The notes: generated from the sequence alone by a model not told the origin. A stretch of DNA of 6,838 nucleotides from Rikenellaceae bacterium (GCA_020859875.1 JAJBVJ010000202.1:1-6838); one strand, 5' to 3'; positions 1 through 6,239 are shown, numbered from the stretch's first letter. Numbers and translations are program-made.

Positions 1-533
1 ACAGAGAACTTATCGACCGGTGGCACTATGCCAAAGAGCTTTTGCGCACATACTCCGCCACCGACACCCGTGACCGCGGTGCCCTCTCGGCCATTCTGGA
101 CGAGCTGCTCGGTTCGAAGGGTGAGAACGTTTGGATCGCGGCTCCCTTCCATGTCGATTACGGGGAAAATATTTATATCGGGGATAATGTCGAGATAAAT
201 ATGAACTGTGTATTTCTGGACTGCAACCGGATTGAAATAGGAAATAATACGGGAATAGGCCCGGCCGTACAAATATATGCCGTTGGCCATCCGGTCGACC
301 CCCTCGACAGACTTACCGGTAACCCAGCCGGTGATCTTGCCGCCTGGAACTCCCTGACTGCGCCCGTAACCATAGGAGATAACGTATGGATAGGAGGCGG
401 TTCGATAATACTTCCGGGGGTAACTATCGGCGACGGGACGACCATCGGGGCCGGGAGCGTCGTTACGCGAACTATACCCGCCGGCTGTCTTGCGGTGGGA
501 AATCCCTGCAAAATTATACGCCGTCTGTTATAA
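1..533 (+). CDS. Sugar O-acetyltransferase (maltose/galactoside acetyltransferase type), 5' end missing
   Basis: This is the C-terminal 176 residues of a hexapeptide-repeat acetyltransferase of the Maa/LacA/NodL family, which transfers acetyl from acetyl-CoA to a sugar hydroxyl, normally as a cytosolic trimer. The frame is open to the left edge, and residues before the first possible in-window start (TTG at 42) still match the family's N-terminal helical 'Mac' domain (RELIDRWHYAKELL). The real start therefore lies upstream, and I estimate 15-20 residues are missing. The left-handed beta-helix repeats are visible as IGDNVEI, IEIGNNTGIG, VTIGDNVWIGGGSIILPG and VTIGDGTTIGAGSVV. The catalytic histidine is in YAVGHPVDP (codon 288-290), and the family's closing motif is AVGNPCKIIR. 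The substrate cannot be told from sequence: maltose, other sugars or a surface glycan are all possible. The neighbours point left, so it is not co-transcribed with them. Confidence 0.93.
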   Translation, partial: RELIDRWHYAKELLRTYSATDTRDRGALSAILDELLGSKGENVWIAAPFHVDYGENIYIGDNVEINMNCVFLDCNRIEIGNNTGIGPAVQIYAVGHPVDPLDRLTGNPAGDLAAWNSLTAPVTIGDNVWIGGGSIILPGVTIGDGTTIGAGSVVTRTIPAGCLAVGNPCKIIRRLL

Positions 534-549
534 GATAAGGGCGGGACAT

Positions 550-580
550 AAAAAAGGCCGCGGAATAATTCCGCGGCCTT
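550..580 (-). terminator. Bidirectional intrinsic terminator between convergent transcripts
   Basis: A perfect 12-bp inverted repeat has arms at 554-565 and 569-580 and a 3-nt TAA loop. Read leftward, the GC-rich stem is followed by six U (550-555), a textbook terminator for the transcript that carries the ABC operon. Read rightward, it lies 20 nt after the acetyltransferase stop, but the following U run is weak (TTATCCC). A small second stem, CCCT/AGGG at about 583-593, followed by TTTT at 597-600, may help on that side. Confidence 0.85.
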
Positions 581-722
581 ATCCCTTATAGGGGTCTTTT
601 AACCATTCTGCCCGTTGCGTTTTCGGCGCATCTTCTGGGGATGCCCGGGGTATTTAGGCCAAGAGCGCTTCGACGCCTTTTTCGGCGGAGCAGTCGCCGG
701 ATGGAAAAAAGCACCTATATTA

Positions 723-752
723 TTTCATTTTCTGAAACTTTTTTTAACTTTG
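723..752 (+). promoter_or_regulatory. Candidate Bacteroidetes-type promoter for a small RNA
   Basis: TAACTTTG at 745-752 is an exact match to the Bacteroidetes -7 consensus TAnnTTTG. TTTC at 723-726, 18 nt upstream, differs by one base from the -33 TTTG. Transcription would begin near 757-760. No protein-coding gene follows on this strand before the terminator at 818-849. A chance match is possible. Confidence 0.35.
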
Positions 753-757
753 TGCTC

Positions 758-849
758 CGGCCCTGTTACAGCTGTGAGGCTCATGGGCTTCCCTTCCATC
801 AGAGGGGTGGTAATCTTAAAGCGTGGCAGTTGCACCTGCCGCGCTTTTT
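758..849 (+). ncRNA. Candidate small RNA of about 90 nt
   Basis: The segment lies between a consensus-like promoter (-7 element 745-752) and a fully paired terminator hairpin with five U at its end (818-849). Within it, GCCC near 762-765 can pair with GGGC at 785-788, and CCCT at 791-794 can pair with AGGG near 803-806, so up to three stem-loops are possible including the terminator. I found no tmRNA, RNase P, SRP (no GGAAGGAAGC-like apical loop) or riboswitch signature, so it would be an unclassified sRNA. It would be antisense to the 3' tail of the ABC operon transcript. The start is inferred from promoter spacing. The evidence is signals only, with no conservation data. Confidence 0.33.
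818..849 (+). terminator. Plus-strand intrinsic terminator
   Basis: Arms 818-829 and 836-847 form a 12-bp stem around the 6-nt loop TTGCAC, followed by T5 at 845-849. The one non-Watson-Crick pair (T824 with G841) is a U-G wobble in plus-strand RNA but an A-C mismatch in minus-strand RNA, so the structure fits rightward transcription better. No protein gene ends just before it, which implies a non-coding transcript or control of antisense transcription into the ABC genes. Confidence 0.55.
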
Positions 850-900
850 GCAGTTTTAGCTGCTGATTCTCATACCTGCAAATATGGTGCAAAACTCGTT

Positions 901-2667
901 TTATTCGAATTGCTGGTTGTACAGCGCATAATACCTTCCCTTTCGTGCGATCAATTCATCGTGCTTTCCGTGCTCGACCACCTTACCCTGTTCGAGAACT
1001 ATTATCCTGTCGGCATTTCGGATTGTCGAAAGACGGTGGGCGATGATAACGCTCGTTCTACCCTCCATCAGTTTATCGAGCCCCCGCTGGATAAGCAGTT
1101 CACTGCGGGTGTCGATATTGCTCGTGGCCTCGTCCAGCAGAAGTATCGGCGGGTCGGCAACGGCCGCCCGGGCGATATTCAGCAGCTGGCGCTGGCCGGC
1201 ACTGAGGTTCTGGCCGTCGTTTTCCAGCATGGTATTATAGCCGTGCTGGAGGCGCCGGATGAAGGAGTGTGCGGCCGTCAGCTTTGCCGCGTCTATGACT
1301 TCCTGGTCGGTTGCATCGAGTCTTCCGAAACGGATATTCTCCATTACCGTCCCGGTAAACAGGTGGGTATCCTGAAGCACCATCGCCATGTGGCGGCGCA
1401 GACTCGACCGCCGGATGGCGCGGATATCGCAGCCGTCCACGGTGATCTGACCCGAATCGATGTCGTAAAACCGGGGAAGTAGGTTCATGATCGTGGTCTT
1501 TCCCGCGCCGGTAGAGCCGACAATGGCGATCTTACATCCCGGGGCAACCCGAAGCGAAACCCCGTGCAGGATTATCTTACCCGGCTCGTATCCGAACACA
1601 ACGTCTTTCATCTGCACGTCTCCTTCCGTATCGGGAAGGGTTACAGCTCCCTCGATATCGGCCGGTTCGGCCGGGGAATCTATTATATTGAAGATGCGCT
1701 CGGCGCCCGCAATTGCGGCCTGGATGCTGTTGTAGATACTGGCAAGTTCGTTAATCGGGCGGCCGAACTGGCGGGAATACTGCAGGAACGCGGCCAGGCC
1801 GCCGACGTCAAAGCCCCTGAAGATAGCCATAAGGCCTCCTGCAATGGTGATAATAACATAGTTAAGTGTGCTGAGGTTTTGCATGGCCGGCATCATCATA
1901 CCGGAATAGAACTGGGCTTTCTTGGATTTTTCGTTGAGGTCGAGGTTCAGCACCTCGAAATCCGATTCGACCTTTTCCTCCTGTCCGAAGACTTTTATAA
2001 CCTTCTGGCCGCTTATCATCTCTTCGATATAGCCGTTCATGCCGCCGAGGGCCGCCTGCTGAGCGCTGAAATAACGGCGGCTCCGTTTTACGATGAACCG
2101 CGCAACCAGATACATAATCGGTATGGTAATAAGAGAGATCGCCGTAAGCAGCGGGCTTATGACCAGCATCAGCACGAAAGTGCCTACAAGTGTAAGGATG
2201 CTCGAGAGCATATTTGCCAGCGAATCTGTCATGGCGTCGCTGATACGGTCGATGTCGTTGGTATAGCGGCTCATTATGTTGCCGTGCTGGTTGCCGTCGA
2301 AGTAGGCGACGGGGAGGGTTTCCATCCTGGAGAACATCGTTATGCGCAAACGAAGTACGGTGCGCTGACCCACAAGGTTGAGCATCCGGGCTTGTATCCA
2401 GTTGGCAGCCACCCCGATAAGATAGACTACTGCAAGAATGACGAGCATCCTGACAAGGCCGGGAATATTTCCTGGCAAAATATAATCGTTTATAATGGGG
2501 CGCAGCAGGTAGGAACCGCCGAGACTGCAGGCGATATTAATAACTATCAACACGGCCACCAAAGCCAACATCTTTTTTTCATGGCCCACGAACGAAACGA
2601 GCCGCAGGAAGGTCTTCCGGCCGTTTTTCGGTTTTTCGTTCAGTCCGTATTTTTCACCCCGTGCCAT
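901..2667 (-). CDS. ABC exporter half-transporter, catalytic (consensus-site) subunit
   Basis: A 588-residue type IV ABC exporter half: an N-terminal membrane domain (about residues 30-325, six predicted helices) followed by an ATPase domain (about 350-588). Visible motifs are the A-loop Tyr360, Walker A GSTGAGKT (384-391), Q-loop Gln432, an altered signature LSAGQ (488-492), Walker B ILLLDEATS with catalytic Glu513, and the switch His544 in IAHRLST. The catalytic Glu and His are intact while the signature deviates from LSGGQ. This is the pattern of the TM288/BmrD-type partner in heterodimeric exporters, matching the degenerate partner encoded just upstream. The ATG at 2665-2667 is chosen because it overlaps the upstream stop (TGATG), implying translational coupling, and because about 94 residues of possible N-terminal extension look non-coding. 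Substrate unknown; drugs, lipids or peptides are possible. Confidence 0.95.
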   Translation of the reverse strand: MARGEKYGLNEKPKNGRKTFLRLVSFVGHEKKMLALVAVLIVINIACSLGGSYLLRPIINDYILPGNIPGLVRMLVILAVVYLIGVAANWIQARMLNLVGQRTVLRLRITMFSRMETLPVAYFDGNQHGNIMSRYTNDIDRISDAMTDSLANMLSSILTLVGTFVLMLVISPLLTAISLITIPIMYLVARFIVKRSRRYFSAQQAALGGMNGYIEEMISGQKVIKVFGQEEKVESDFEVLNLDLNEKSKKAQFYSGMMMPAMQNLSTLNYVIITIAGGLMAIFRGFDVGGLAAFLQYSRQFGRPINELASIYNSIQAAIAGAERIFNIIDSPAEPADIEGAVTLPDTEGDVQMKDVVFGYEPGKIILHGVSLRVAPGCKIAIVGSTGAGKTTIMNLLPRFYDIDSGQITVDGCDIRAIRRSSLRRHMAMVLQDTHLFTGTVMENIRFGRLDATDQEVIDAAKLTAAHSFIRRLQHGYNTMLENDGQNLSAGQRQLLNIARAAVADPPILLLDEATSNIDTRSELLIQRGLDKLMEGRTSVIIAHRLSTIRNADRIIVLEQGKVVEHGKHDELIARKGRYYALYNQQFE

Positions 2668-4388
2668 CAGAGTTCGATTTGCTGTGAATTGTAAATTTCG
2701 CGGTACATGTCGGATGTTTCGAGAAGTTCGTCCGGGGTGCCATAAGCTTCGATGCGGCCGTCTTCGAGAATCAGTACCCTGTCGGCGCTTTGCATCGTAT
2801 GGATGCGCTGGGTGATTATAAGTACCGTGGTGCCTTTCATATTCGAAAGGTTCCGGCGTATTTTCAGTTCGGTTTCGGTATCGACCGCACTGGTACTGTC
2901 GTCGAGGATAAGGATCTGCGGCCGGCGAAGAAGGGCCCGGGCGATGCAAAGTCTCTGCTTCTGGCCCCCGGAGATATTGACCCCGCCCCGTCCGAGCATG
3001 GTTTGGTATCCGTCGGTGAACGATTCGATGAAATCGTGGGCCTGTGCCGCCTTAGCCGCCAGTACGATCTCTTCGAATGTGGCGTCGGGATCTCCCCAGC
3101 GCAGGTTGTCGATTATCGTTCCGGTGAAAAGTTCGTTTTTCTGGAGTACGACACCGACCCTGCGATGCAGGTAGTCCAGCTCGTAATCCCGAACGTCCGT
3201 CCCGTCGATCCGGATAGTGCCTCCCGTAACGTCGTAGAGCCTCGGGATGAGCTGGACCAGCGAGGTTTTGGAGGAACCCGTAGCCCCTGCGATAGCGACC
3301 GTCTGCCCGGCCCCGACCCTGAAATTTATATCCTGAAGTACGTCCGTTTCCCCGTCTTCGTAACGGAAATAGACGTCCTGGAATTCTATCTCTCCCCTTG
3401 CTATCCGATGGTTTGCCGTCAGCCCTTCGACCGTATTTGTCAGCGACGGTTCGGCATTCAGCACCTCGGCGATACGCCGGGACGATGCGGAGGCCCGTGC
3501 GAAATTCATAATCACGTTCGAGAGCATCATCAGGCTCATCAGCACCTGCATCAGGTAGTTTACGAAGGCGATAAGTTCCCCGGGTTGAAGCGTGCCCGAA
3601 CTCACCTGCAATCCCCCGAACCATAGTACGGCAAGAATGGAGAAATTGAGAATAAGCTGCATGACCGGCATGAGTGTAATGATGATATTGGTGGACTTTA
3701 CCACAATCTCCTTCAGGTCGGTGCTGCTTCGGGTGAATTTTTCGGTCTCATAATCCTCACGGACGAACGATTTGACGACCCTTATATTGATAAGATTCTC
3801 GCGCACGACCCCGTTGAGCGCATCGATCTTCTGCTGGACGATCAAAAAAAACGGGAAACCGCGGCGAAGTATGAAATAGGTGCATAATGCCAGCAGCGGG
3901 ATCGCGAATAGGAGAATGACCGCGAGCCGGGGATTGATCTTGACCACGAAAAAAATCGACATTACAAGCATCAGCGGTGCCCGGAGCATTACCCGAAGGG
4001 ACATAAGAATAACCTGCTGGATGCGAGATATATCGTTCGTAAGGCGCGTTATAAGGGAGGCGGTGCTGAATCGGTCAATGTCCGTAAAAGATAGCTCCTC
4101 GATCTTTTTGAAGAGCGTCGCTCGAAGGTCGGTGCCGAAACTAATAGATGTGCGGGTGGAAACGAACACATTAGCGATGCTCACGGCAAGGCCGGCGATA
4201 GCGATCAAAACCATCAGAAAGCCGGTGTGGTAGATCATATCGAGGTCGCCGTCGATTATACCCTCATCCACGATCTTTGACATGTAATAGGGTTGTATGG
4301 TCTCGGAGAGGACGGCGATCAGAACCAGTAGCGGACTGACGATAAACGACAGCCTGTATTTTTTCAATATTGCAAGGTATGTCTTCAT
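2667..4388 (-). CDS. ABC exporter half-transporter, degenerate-site subunit
   Basis: A 573-residue ABC exporter half with a six-helix membrane domain (about residues 13-300) and an ATPase domain (about 333-573). The signature ISGGQ (472-476), A-loop Tyr343 and Q-loop Gln416 are normal. Three active-site features are altered: the P-loop reads GATGSSKT (368-375, Ser in place of the Gly before Lys374), Walker B ends in Asp-Asp (D496, D497 in place of the catalytic Glu), and the switch His is Gln527 (IITQRIHT). The Asp and Gln changes are those known in TM287, the degenerate-site half of the TM287/288 heterodimer. By family knowledge, this subunit's Walker motifs and the partner's altered LSAGQ signature form a site that binds ATP but hydrolyses it poorly. 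It is first in the operon and overlaps the next gene by one base. The start ATG is at 4386-4388, with a candidate promoter immediately upstream. Confidence 0.95.
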   Translation of the reverse strand: MKTYLAILKKYRLSFIVSPLLVLIAVLSETIQPYYMSKIVDEGIIDGDLDMIYHTGFLMVLIAIAGLAVSIANVFVSTRTSISFGTDLRATLFKKIEELSFTDIDRFSTASLITRLTNDISRIQQVILMSLRVMLRAPLMLVMSIFFVVKINPRLAVILLFAIPLLALCTYFILRRGFPFFLIVQQKIDALNGVVRENLINIRVVKSFVREDYETEKFTRSSTDLKEIVVKSTNIIITLMPVMQLILNFSILAVLWFGGLQVSSGTLQPGELIAFVNYLMQVLMSLMMLSNVIMNFARASASSRRIAEVLNAEPSLTNTVEGLTANHRIARGEIEFQDVYFRYEDGETDVLQDINFRVGAGQTVAIAGATGSSKTSLVQLIPRLYDVTGGTIRIDGTDVRDYELDYLHRRVGVVLQKNELFTGTIIDNLRWGDPDATFEEIVLAAKAAQAHDFIESFTDGYQTMLGRGGVNISGGQKQRLCIARALLRRPQILILDDSTSAVDTETELKIRRNLSNMKGTTVLIITQRIHTMQSADRVLILEDGRIEAYGTPDELLETSDMYREIYNSQQIEL

Positions 4389-4407
4389 ATATTCCCCGGG
4401 GATCGGC

Positions 4408-4438
4408 CAAAGATCGGCGGCTGTTGTAGGGTTGCAAA
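4408..4438 (-). promoter_or_regulatory. Candidate promoter of the ABC exporter operon
   Basis: On the minus strand, TTTG (4438-4435) is followed after exactly 19 nt by GATCTTTG (4415-4408), one base away from the TAnnTTTG -7 consensus. Transcription would start near 4402, giving a leader of about 15 nt before the ATG at 4388. The -33 element sits inside the loop of the inverted repeat at 4417-4457, so a protein or RNA structure there could affect it. Confidence 0.4.
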
Positions 4439-4462
4439 TTCCTTACCGAACAGCCGCTTTTT
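4417..4462 (+). repeat. Large inverted repeat with T5 tail in the ABC/lipoprotein divergent region
   Basis: GCGGCTGTT (4417-4425) is the exact reverse complement of AACAGCCGC (4449-4457). Inside these arms, GTAGGG (4426-4431) pairs with CCTTAC (4441-4446) with one G-U wobble. This gives a 15-bp stem with a 2-nt bulge (4447-4448) and a 9-nt loop, followed by T5 at 4458-4462. As plus-strand RNA it resembles an intrinsic terminator. On the minus strand the inner stem has an A-C mismatch. It spans the candidate promoter of the ABC operon, so it may instead be an operator. No rightward gene ends here. Confidence 0.5.
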
Positions 4463-4475
4463 CGCGGCGGGTCGG

Positions 4476-4504
4476 TTGGAATAATTATTGGACGATACGG
4501 TTTG
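4476..4504 (+). promoter_or_regulatory. Weak candidate promoter for the lipoprotein-pyrophosphatase operon
   Basis: TTG at 4476-4478 lies 20 nt before TACGGTTTG (4496-4504), which resembles TAnnTTTG with one extra spacer base. The implied leader is about 80 nt. No better match was found between the hairpin at 4417-4462 and the lipoprotein start, apart from TAGTTTCG at 4573-4580, which is too close to the ATG. Confidence 0.22.
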
Positions 4505-4589
4505 ACGAAGAGTACCGGATGACGGGGAGCAGCCCCGGAATTTGTACCGAACCGGGTTAATCGCTATTTTTATAGTTTCGAGGATTTCT

Positions 4590-4958
4590 ATGAGAAGAAT
4601 AATCGTGATACTGGCCTTCGCTTTGTTTGCCGCGGCTTGTGCAGGCAACCGCTCCCGTCCCAACGGCGGCACCGAGGTATGGACGGTCGCCTCCGAGATG
4701 GTCGACTGCATTGGGGTGGGCCCGCAAAAATGCCTTCTGATAAAACCGCCGGGAGAGACCCGGTGGCAATTCCTTTACGGCGGTATTTCCGGTTTCGACT
4801 ACGAACCTGGATTCGAATACGTTATTTCGGTACACCGCATCCGGGTCGAAAATCCGCCGATGGACGCATCTTCGGTGCTATATGTCCTCGACAGGGTAAT
4901 TTCCAAAGAGCGGAAAGATTCGGAGGCAATTCCCGACACGAGTCATATGTTCGAATAA
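4590..4958 (+). CDS. DUF4377 domain lipoprotein
   Basis: A 122-residue lipoprotein. Residues 1-16 are a short signal sequence (MRR, a hydrophobic stretch, then LFAAA) ending at Cys17, the predicted lipid-modified residue, so it should be anchored in the cell envelope. Residues about 29-106 match my knowledge of the DUF4377 family: a cysteine-containing CIGVGPQKCLL segment (Cys40, Cys48), an aromatic W59-Y63 stretch, GFDYEPGFEYVISV (68-81) and the closing ENPPMDASSVLYVLD. The domain's function is not known; it occurs in small envelope proteins, sometimes beside HslJ/META domains. The ATG at 4590 is chosen because it gives the signal peptide and has GAGGA at 4580-4584, five bases upstream, an unusually clear ribosome site for this phylum. 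It is 13 nt before the pyrophosphatase gene on the same strand, so the two are probably co-transcribed. Confidence 0.88.
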   Translation: MRRIIVILAFALFAAACAGNRSRPNGGTEVWTVASEMVDCIGVGPQKCLLIKPPGETRWQFLYGGISGFDYEPGFEYVISVHRIRVENPPMDASSVLYVLDRVISKERKDSEAIPDTSHMFE

Positions 4959-4971
4959 ACAAGATCGCGAT

Positions 4972-5598
4972 ATGCAAAAAGTACACAGATATAAGGCCCA
5001 CCCGTGGCACGGCATCTCCCCCGGAGAGCATTTCCCGGACGTTTTAACCTGCTTTATAGAGATCGTCCAGACCGATACGGTAAAATATGAAGTCGATAAA
5101 CAGACGGGCTACCTTTCGATAGACCGCCCCCAGAAATTTTCCAATATTATCCCGGCCCTCTACGGCTTTATTCCGCAGACCTACTGCGATGCTTCGGTGG
5201 CGGCCATCACCGCAAATGCCCTCGGGCGGGACGACATCGAGGGGGACCACGACCCGCTCGATATTTGCGTTCTCACCGAGAAAGACATAACCCACGGCGA
5301 TATAATCGTAAAGGCGCGTCCCATCGGTGGATTCCGCCTGCTCGACCTCGGTGCCGCAGACGACAAGATAATAGCCGTATTGGATAACGATGCGATTTAC
5401 AGCGGATTCGACGATATAACGCAAATACCTTCGAAGGTGGTGGAGAGGCTGGTGCATTATTTTACTACCTACAAGAACCTTCCGACGAAGGAGCCCCGGA
5501 CGGTGCTCACGGATATTTATTCACGGGATGTAGCCTGCGACGTTATACGTGGGGCGAGGGAGGACTACGAACGGAACTTTCGCCATCTGGTAAAATGA
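4972..5598 (+). CDS. ppa: Inorganic pyrophosphatase, class I
   Basis: A 208-residue soluble family I inorganic pyrophosphatase, which hydrolyses pyrophosphate to two phosphates in the cytosol and so drives nucleotide, amino-acid and polymer synthesis. All key residues of the family can be placed by comparison with the E. coli enzyme: Glu30, Lys38 and Glu40 (VKYEVDK), Arg52, Tyr64, Tyr71, the metal-binding signature DHDPLD (Asp92, Asp94, Asp97), Asp125/Asp130/Lys132 (DLGAADDK) and Tyr167-Lys168. The N-terminal HPWHGISPG stretch resembles Bacteroidales members of the family. The start ATG at 4972 is preceded by no obvious Shine-Dalgarno sequence. It follows the DUF4377 lipoprotein gene by 13 nt. 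Its stop lies only 3 nt from the stop of the convergent gene, with no terminator hairpin between them, so the two transcripts must overlap. Confidence 0.96.
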   Translation: MQKVHRYKAHPWHGISPGEHFPDVLTCFIEIVQTDTVKYEVDKQTGYLSIDRPQKFSNIIPALYGFIPQTYCDASVAAITANALGRDDIEGDHDPLDICVLTEKDITHGDIIVKARPIGGFRLLDLGAADDKIIAVLDNDAIYSGFDDITQIPSKVVERLVHYFTTYKNLPTKEPRTVLTDIYSRDVACDVIRGAREDYERNFRHLVK

Positions 5599-5601
5599 AT
5601 A

Positions 5602-6225
5602 TTATCGCTTTTTGCCCTTGACCTCTTCCCCGAGGAGCTTGAGATATTCGTCGTATGATATTTCCCAGTAATATTTGTTAAAATCTTCGGGGTCGGCGGT
5701 GTCTATGATCCGAATCACCTCCTTCTTTTTCTTTTTAGTCCTGTATACCCACAAAAAGAAATTATCGGTGCGTGATGGCCGGATCGGGAGGATCGCCTCC
5801 TTGAATTCTTCAAAGTCCTCCGTTTCGTATTCGATCACTATTACCGGAGAGATCACCCTTACCATCTCCTGAGGGCCGATATTTAGAAGTGCGTCGAACA
5901 TCGCGCGGTCGATCACACATCCGTCGAAAAGGGTATGGTGGTGGAATACGAAAACGGGTACGGCCCTGCCTTCCCCGAGGGAGTGGCGGTGCTCTTCGAT
6001 GCGGGTGCGGGCCATCACGTATCCTTCGCGGCTTCCCGCCTTACCGTAACCGAGCCATAAGTTGTCGTAATCACCCTTGCGATACTTTTCCCATATCCCG
6101 TTCTCCAATTCCATACGGGGTATTCTTTTGATATACCCGTCGGGGATCGGATGGTTTACCTGTGCCGGCGAAATATAGGCAACCAGTGAAATTGCCAGTA
6201 TCAGCAATGCCTTGATCTTTTTCAT
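5602..6225 (-). CDS. Secreted protein of unknown function
   Basis: A 207-residue protein with a clear Sec signal peptide (MKKIKALLILAISLVAYISPAQ; cleavage probably after SPA). There is no lipobox cysteine, so it is periplasmic or secreted. I do not recognise a family. The mature part has a single Cys, in the segment DGCVIDRAMFDALLNIGP, followed by alternating hydrophobic strands (MVRVISPVIVIEYETE) suggesting a compact alpha/beta fold, then a five-lysine run (RTKKKKKEVIRI) and a basic end (EVKGKKR). The phrase 'DG ... L-NIGP-EMV-VI' faintly recalls TonB plug segments, but too weakly to claim. The ATG at 6225 is preferred over the GTG immediately upstream at 6228, because the signal peptide then starts MKK. 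It begins 15 nt after the terminator of the upstream gene, so how it is transcribed is unclear. Confidence 0.82.
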   Translation of the reverse strand: MKKIKALLILAISLVAYISPAQVNHPIPDGYIKRIPRMELENGIWEKYRKGDYDNLWLGYGKAGSREGYVMARTRIEEHRHSLGEGRAVPVFVFHHHTLFDGCVIDRAMFDALLNIGPQEMVRVISPVIVIEYETEDFEEFKEAILPIRPSRTDNFFLWVYRTKKKKKEVIRIIDTADPEDFNKYYWEISYDEYLKLLGEEVKGKKR

Positions 6226-6239
6226 CACCGCAAGATATT

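Larger units (their letters stand above)
599..892 (-). other. Unexplained leftward frame downstream of the ABC operon, split by one in-frame TGA
   Basis: After the stop of the downstream ABC gene, one leftward frame stays open for 55 codons from a TTG at 892 (8 nt after that stop; ATG codons at 799 and 787) to a TGA at 725-727. The same frame then stays open for another 41 codons to a TAA at 599-601. The stretch includes TAVTGPEHKVKKSFRK before the TGA and the very basic, proline-rich SKRSWPKYPGHPQKMRRKR after it. The final stop is only 18 nt before the leftward terminator, as expected of a real last gene. Against it, there is no good start for the second half, I recognise no family, and a plus-strand RNA candidate overlaps the first half. 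It could be one decayed or readthrough gene, two tiny genes, or chance. Confidence 0.22.

Noticed and set aside
42..44. TTG as the start of the acetyltransferase
   Set aside because: Residues encoded before it still match the family's N-terminal domain, so the gene begins outside the window.
725..727. Selenocysteine or a reassigned TGA codon
   Set aside because: No convincing SECIS element follows (only a 5-bp stem with an unsuitable loop), and TGA ends two well-supported genes in this window.
615..866. An 83-codon plus-strand frame in the 534-900 gap
   Set aside because: It reads through the terminator stem at 818-849, has Cys/Phe-rich non-protein-like composition and no family resemblance.
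740..900. Cobalamin-type or other known riboswitch, because of AAGGGAA-like and GCCAC-like words on the minus strand
   Set aside because: The conserved core order is not present and no leftward gene follows for it to control.
823..1482. A 219-codon open frame on the plus strand opposite the catalytic ABC subunit
   Set aside because: It is antisense to well-supported ABC motifs and has no family resemblance; open antisense frames are common opposite GC-rich genes.
1564..2694. A 376-codon open frame on the plus strand opposite the same ABC gene
   Set aside because: His/Gln/Asn-rich composition typical of an antisense frame; the minus strand encodes a complete exporter half with all motifs.
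2668..2949. N-terminal extension of the catalytic ABC subunit by 94 residues
   Set aside because: The residues are Arg/His/Pro-rich, lie over the other ABC gene's ATPase domain and do not resemble an exporter N-terminus; ATG 2667 at the TGATG overlap is a natural start.
2790..3626. A 278-codon open frame on the plus strand opposite the degenerate ABC subunit
   Set aside because: Same reason: the minus strand carries the intact Walker, signature and switch regions.
4417..4457. Treating the large hairpin as a simple gene-end terminator
   Set aside because: No rightward gene ends upstream of it; the neighbouring genes diverge from this region.
6226..6228. GTG 6228 as the start of the secreted protein (and GTG 6586 for the acidic protein)
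   Set aside because: In both cases an ATG just downstream (6225, 6550) gives the expected N-terminus and better context.
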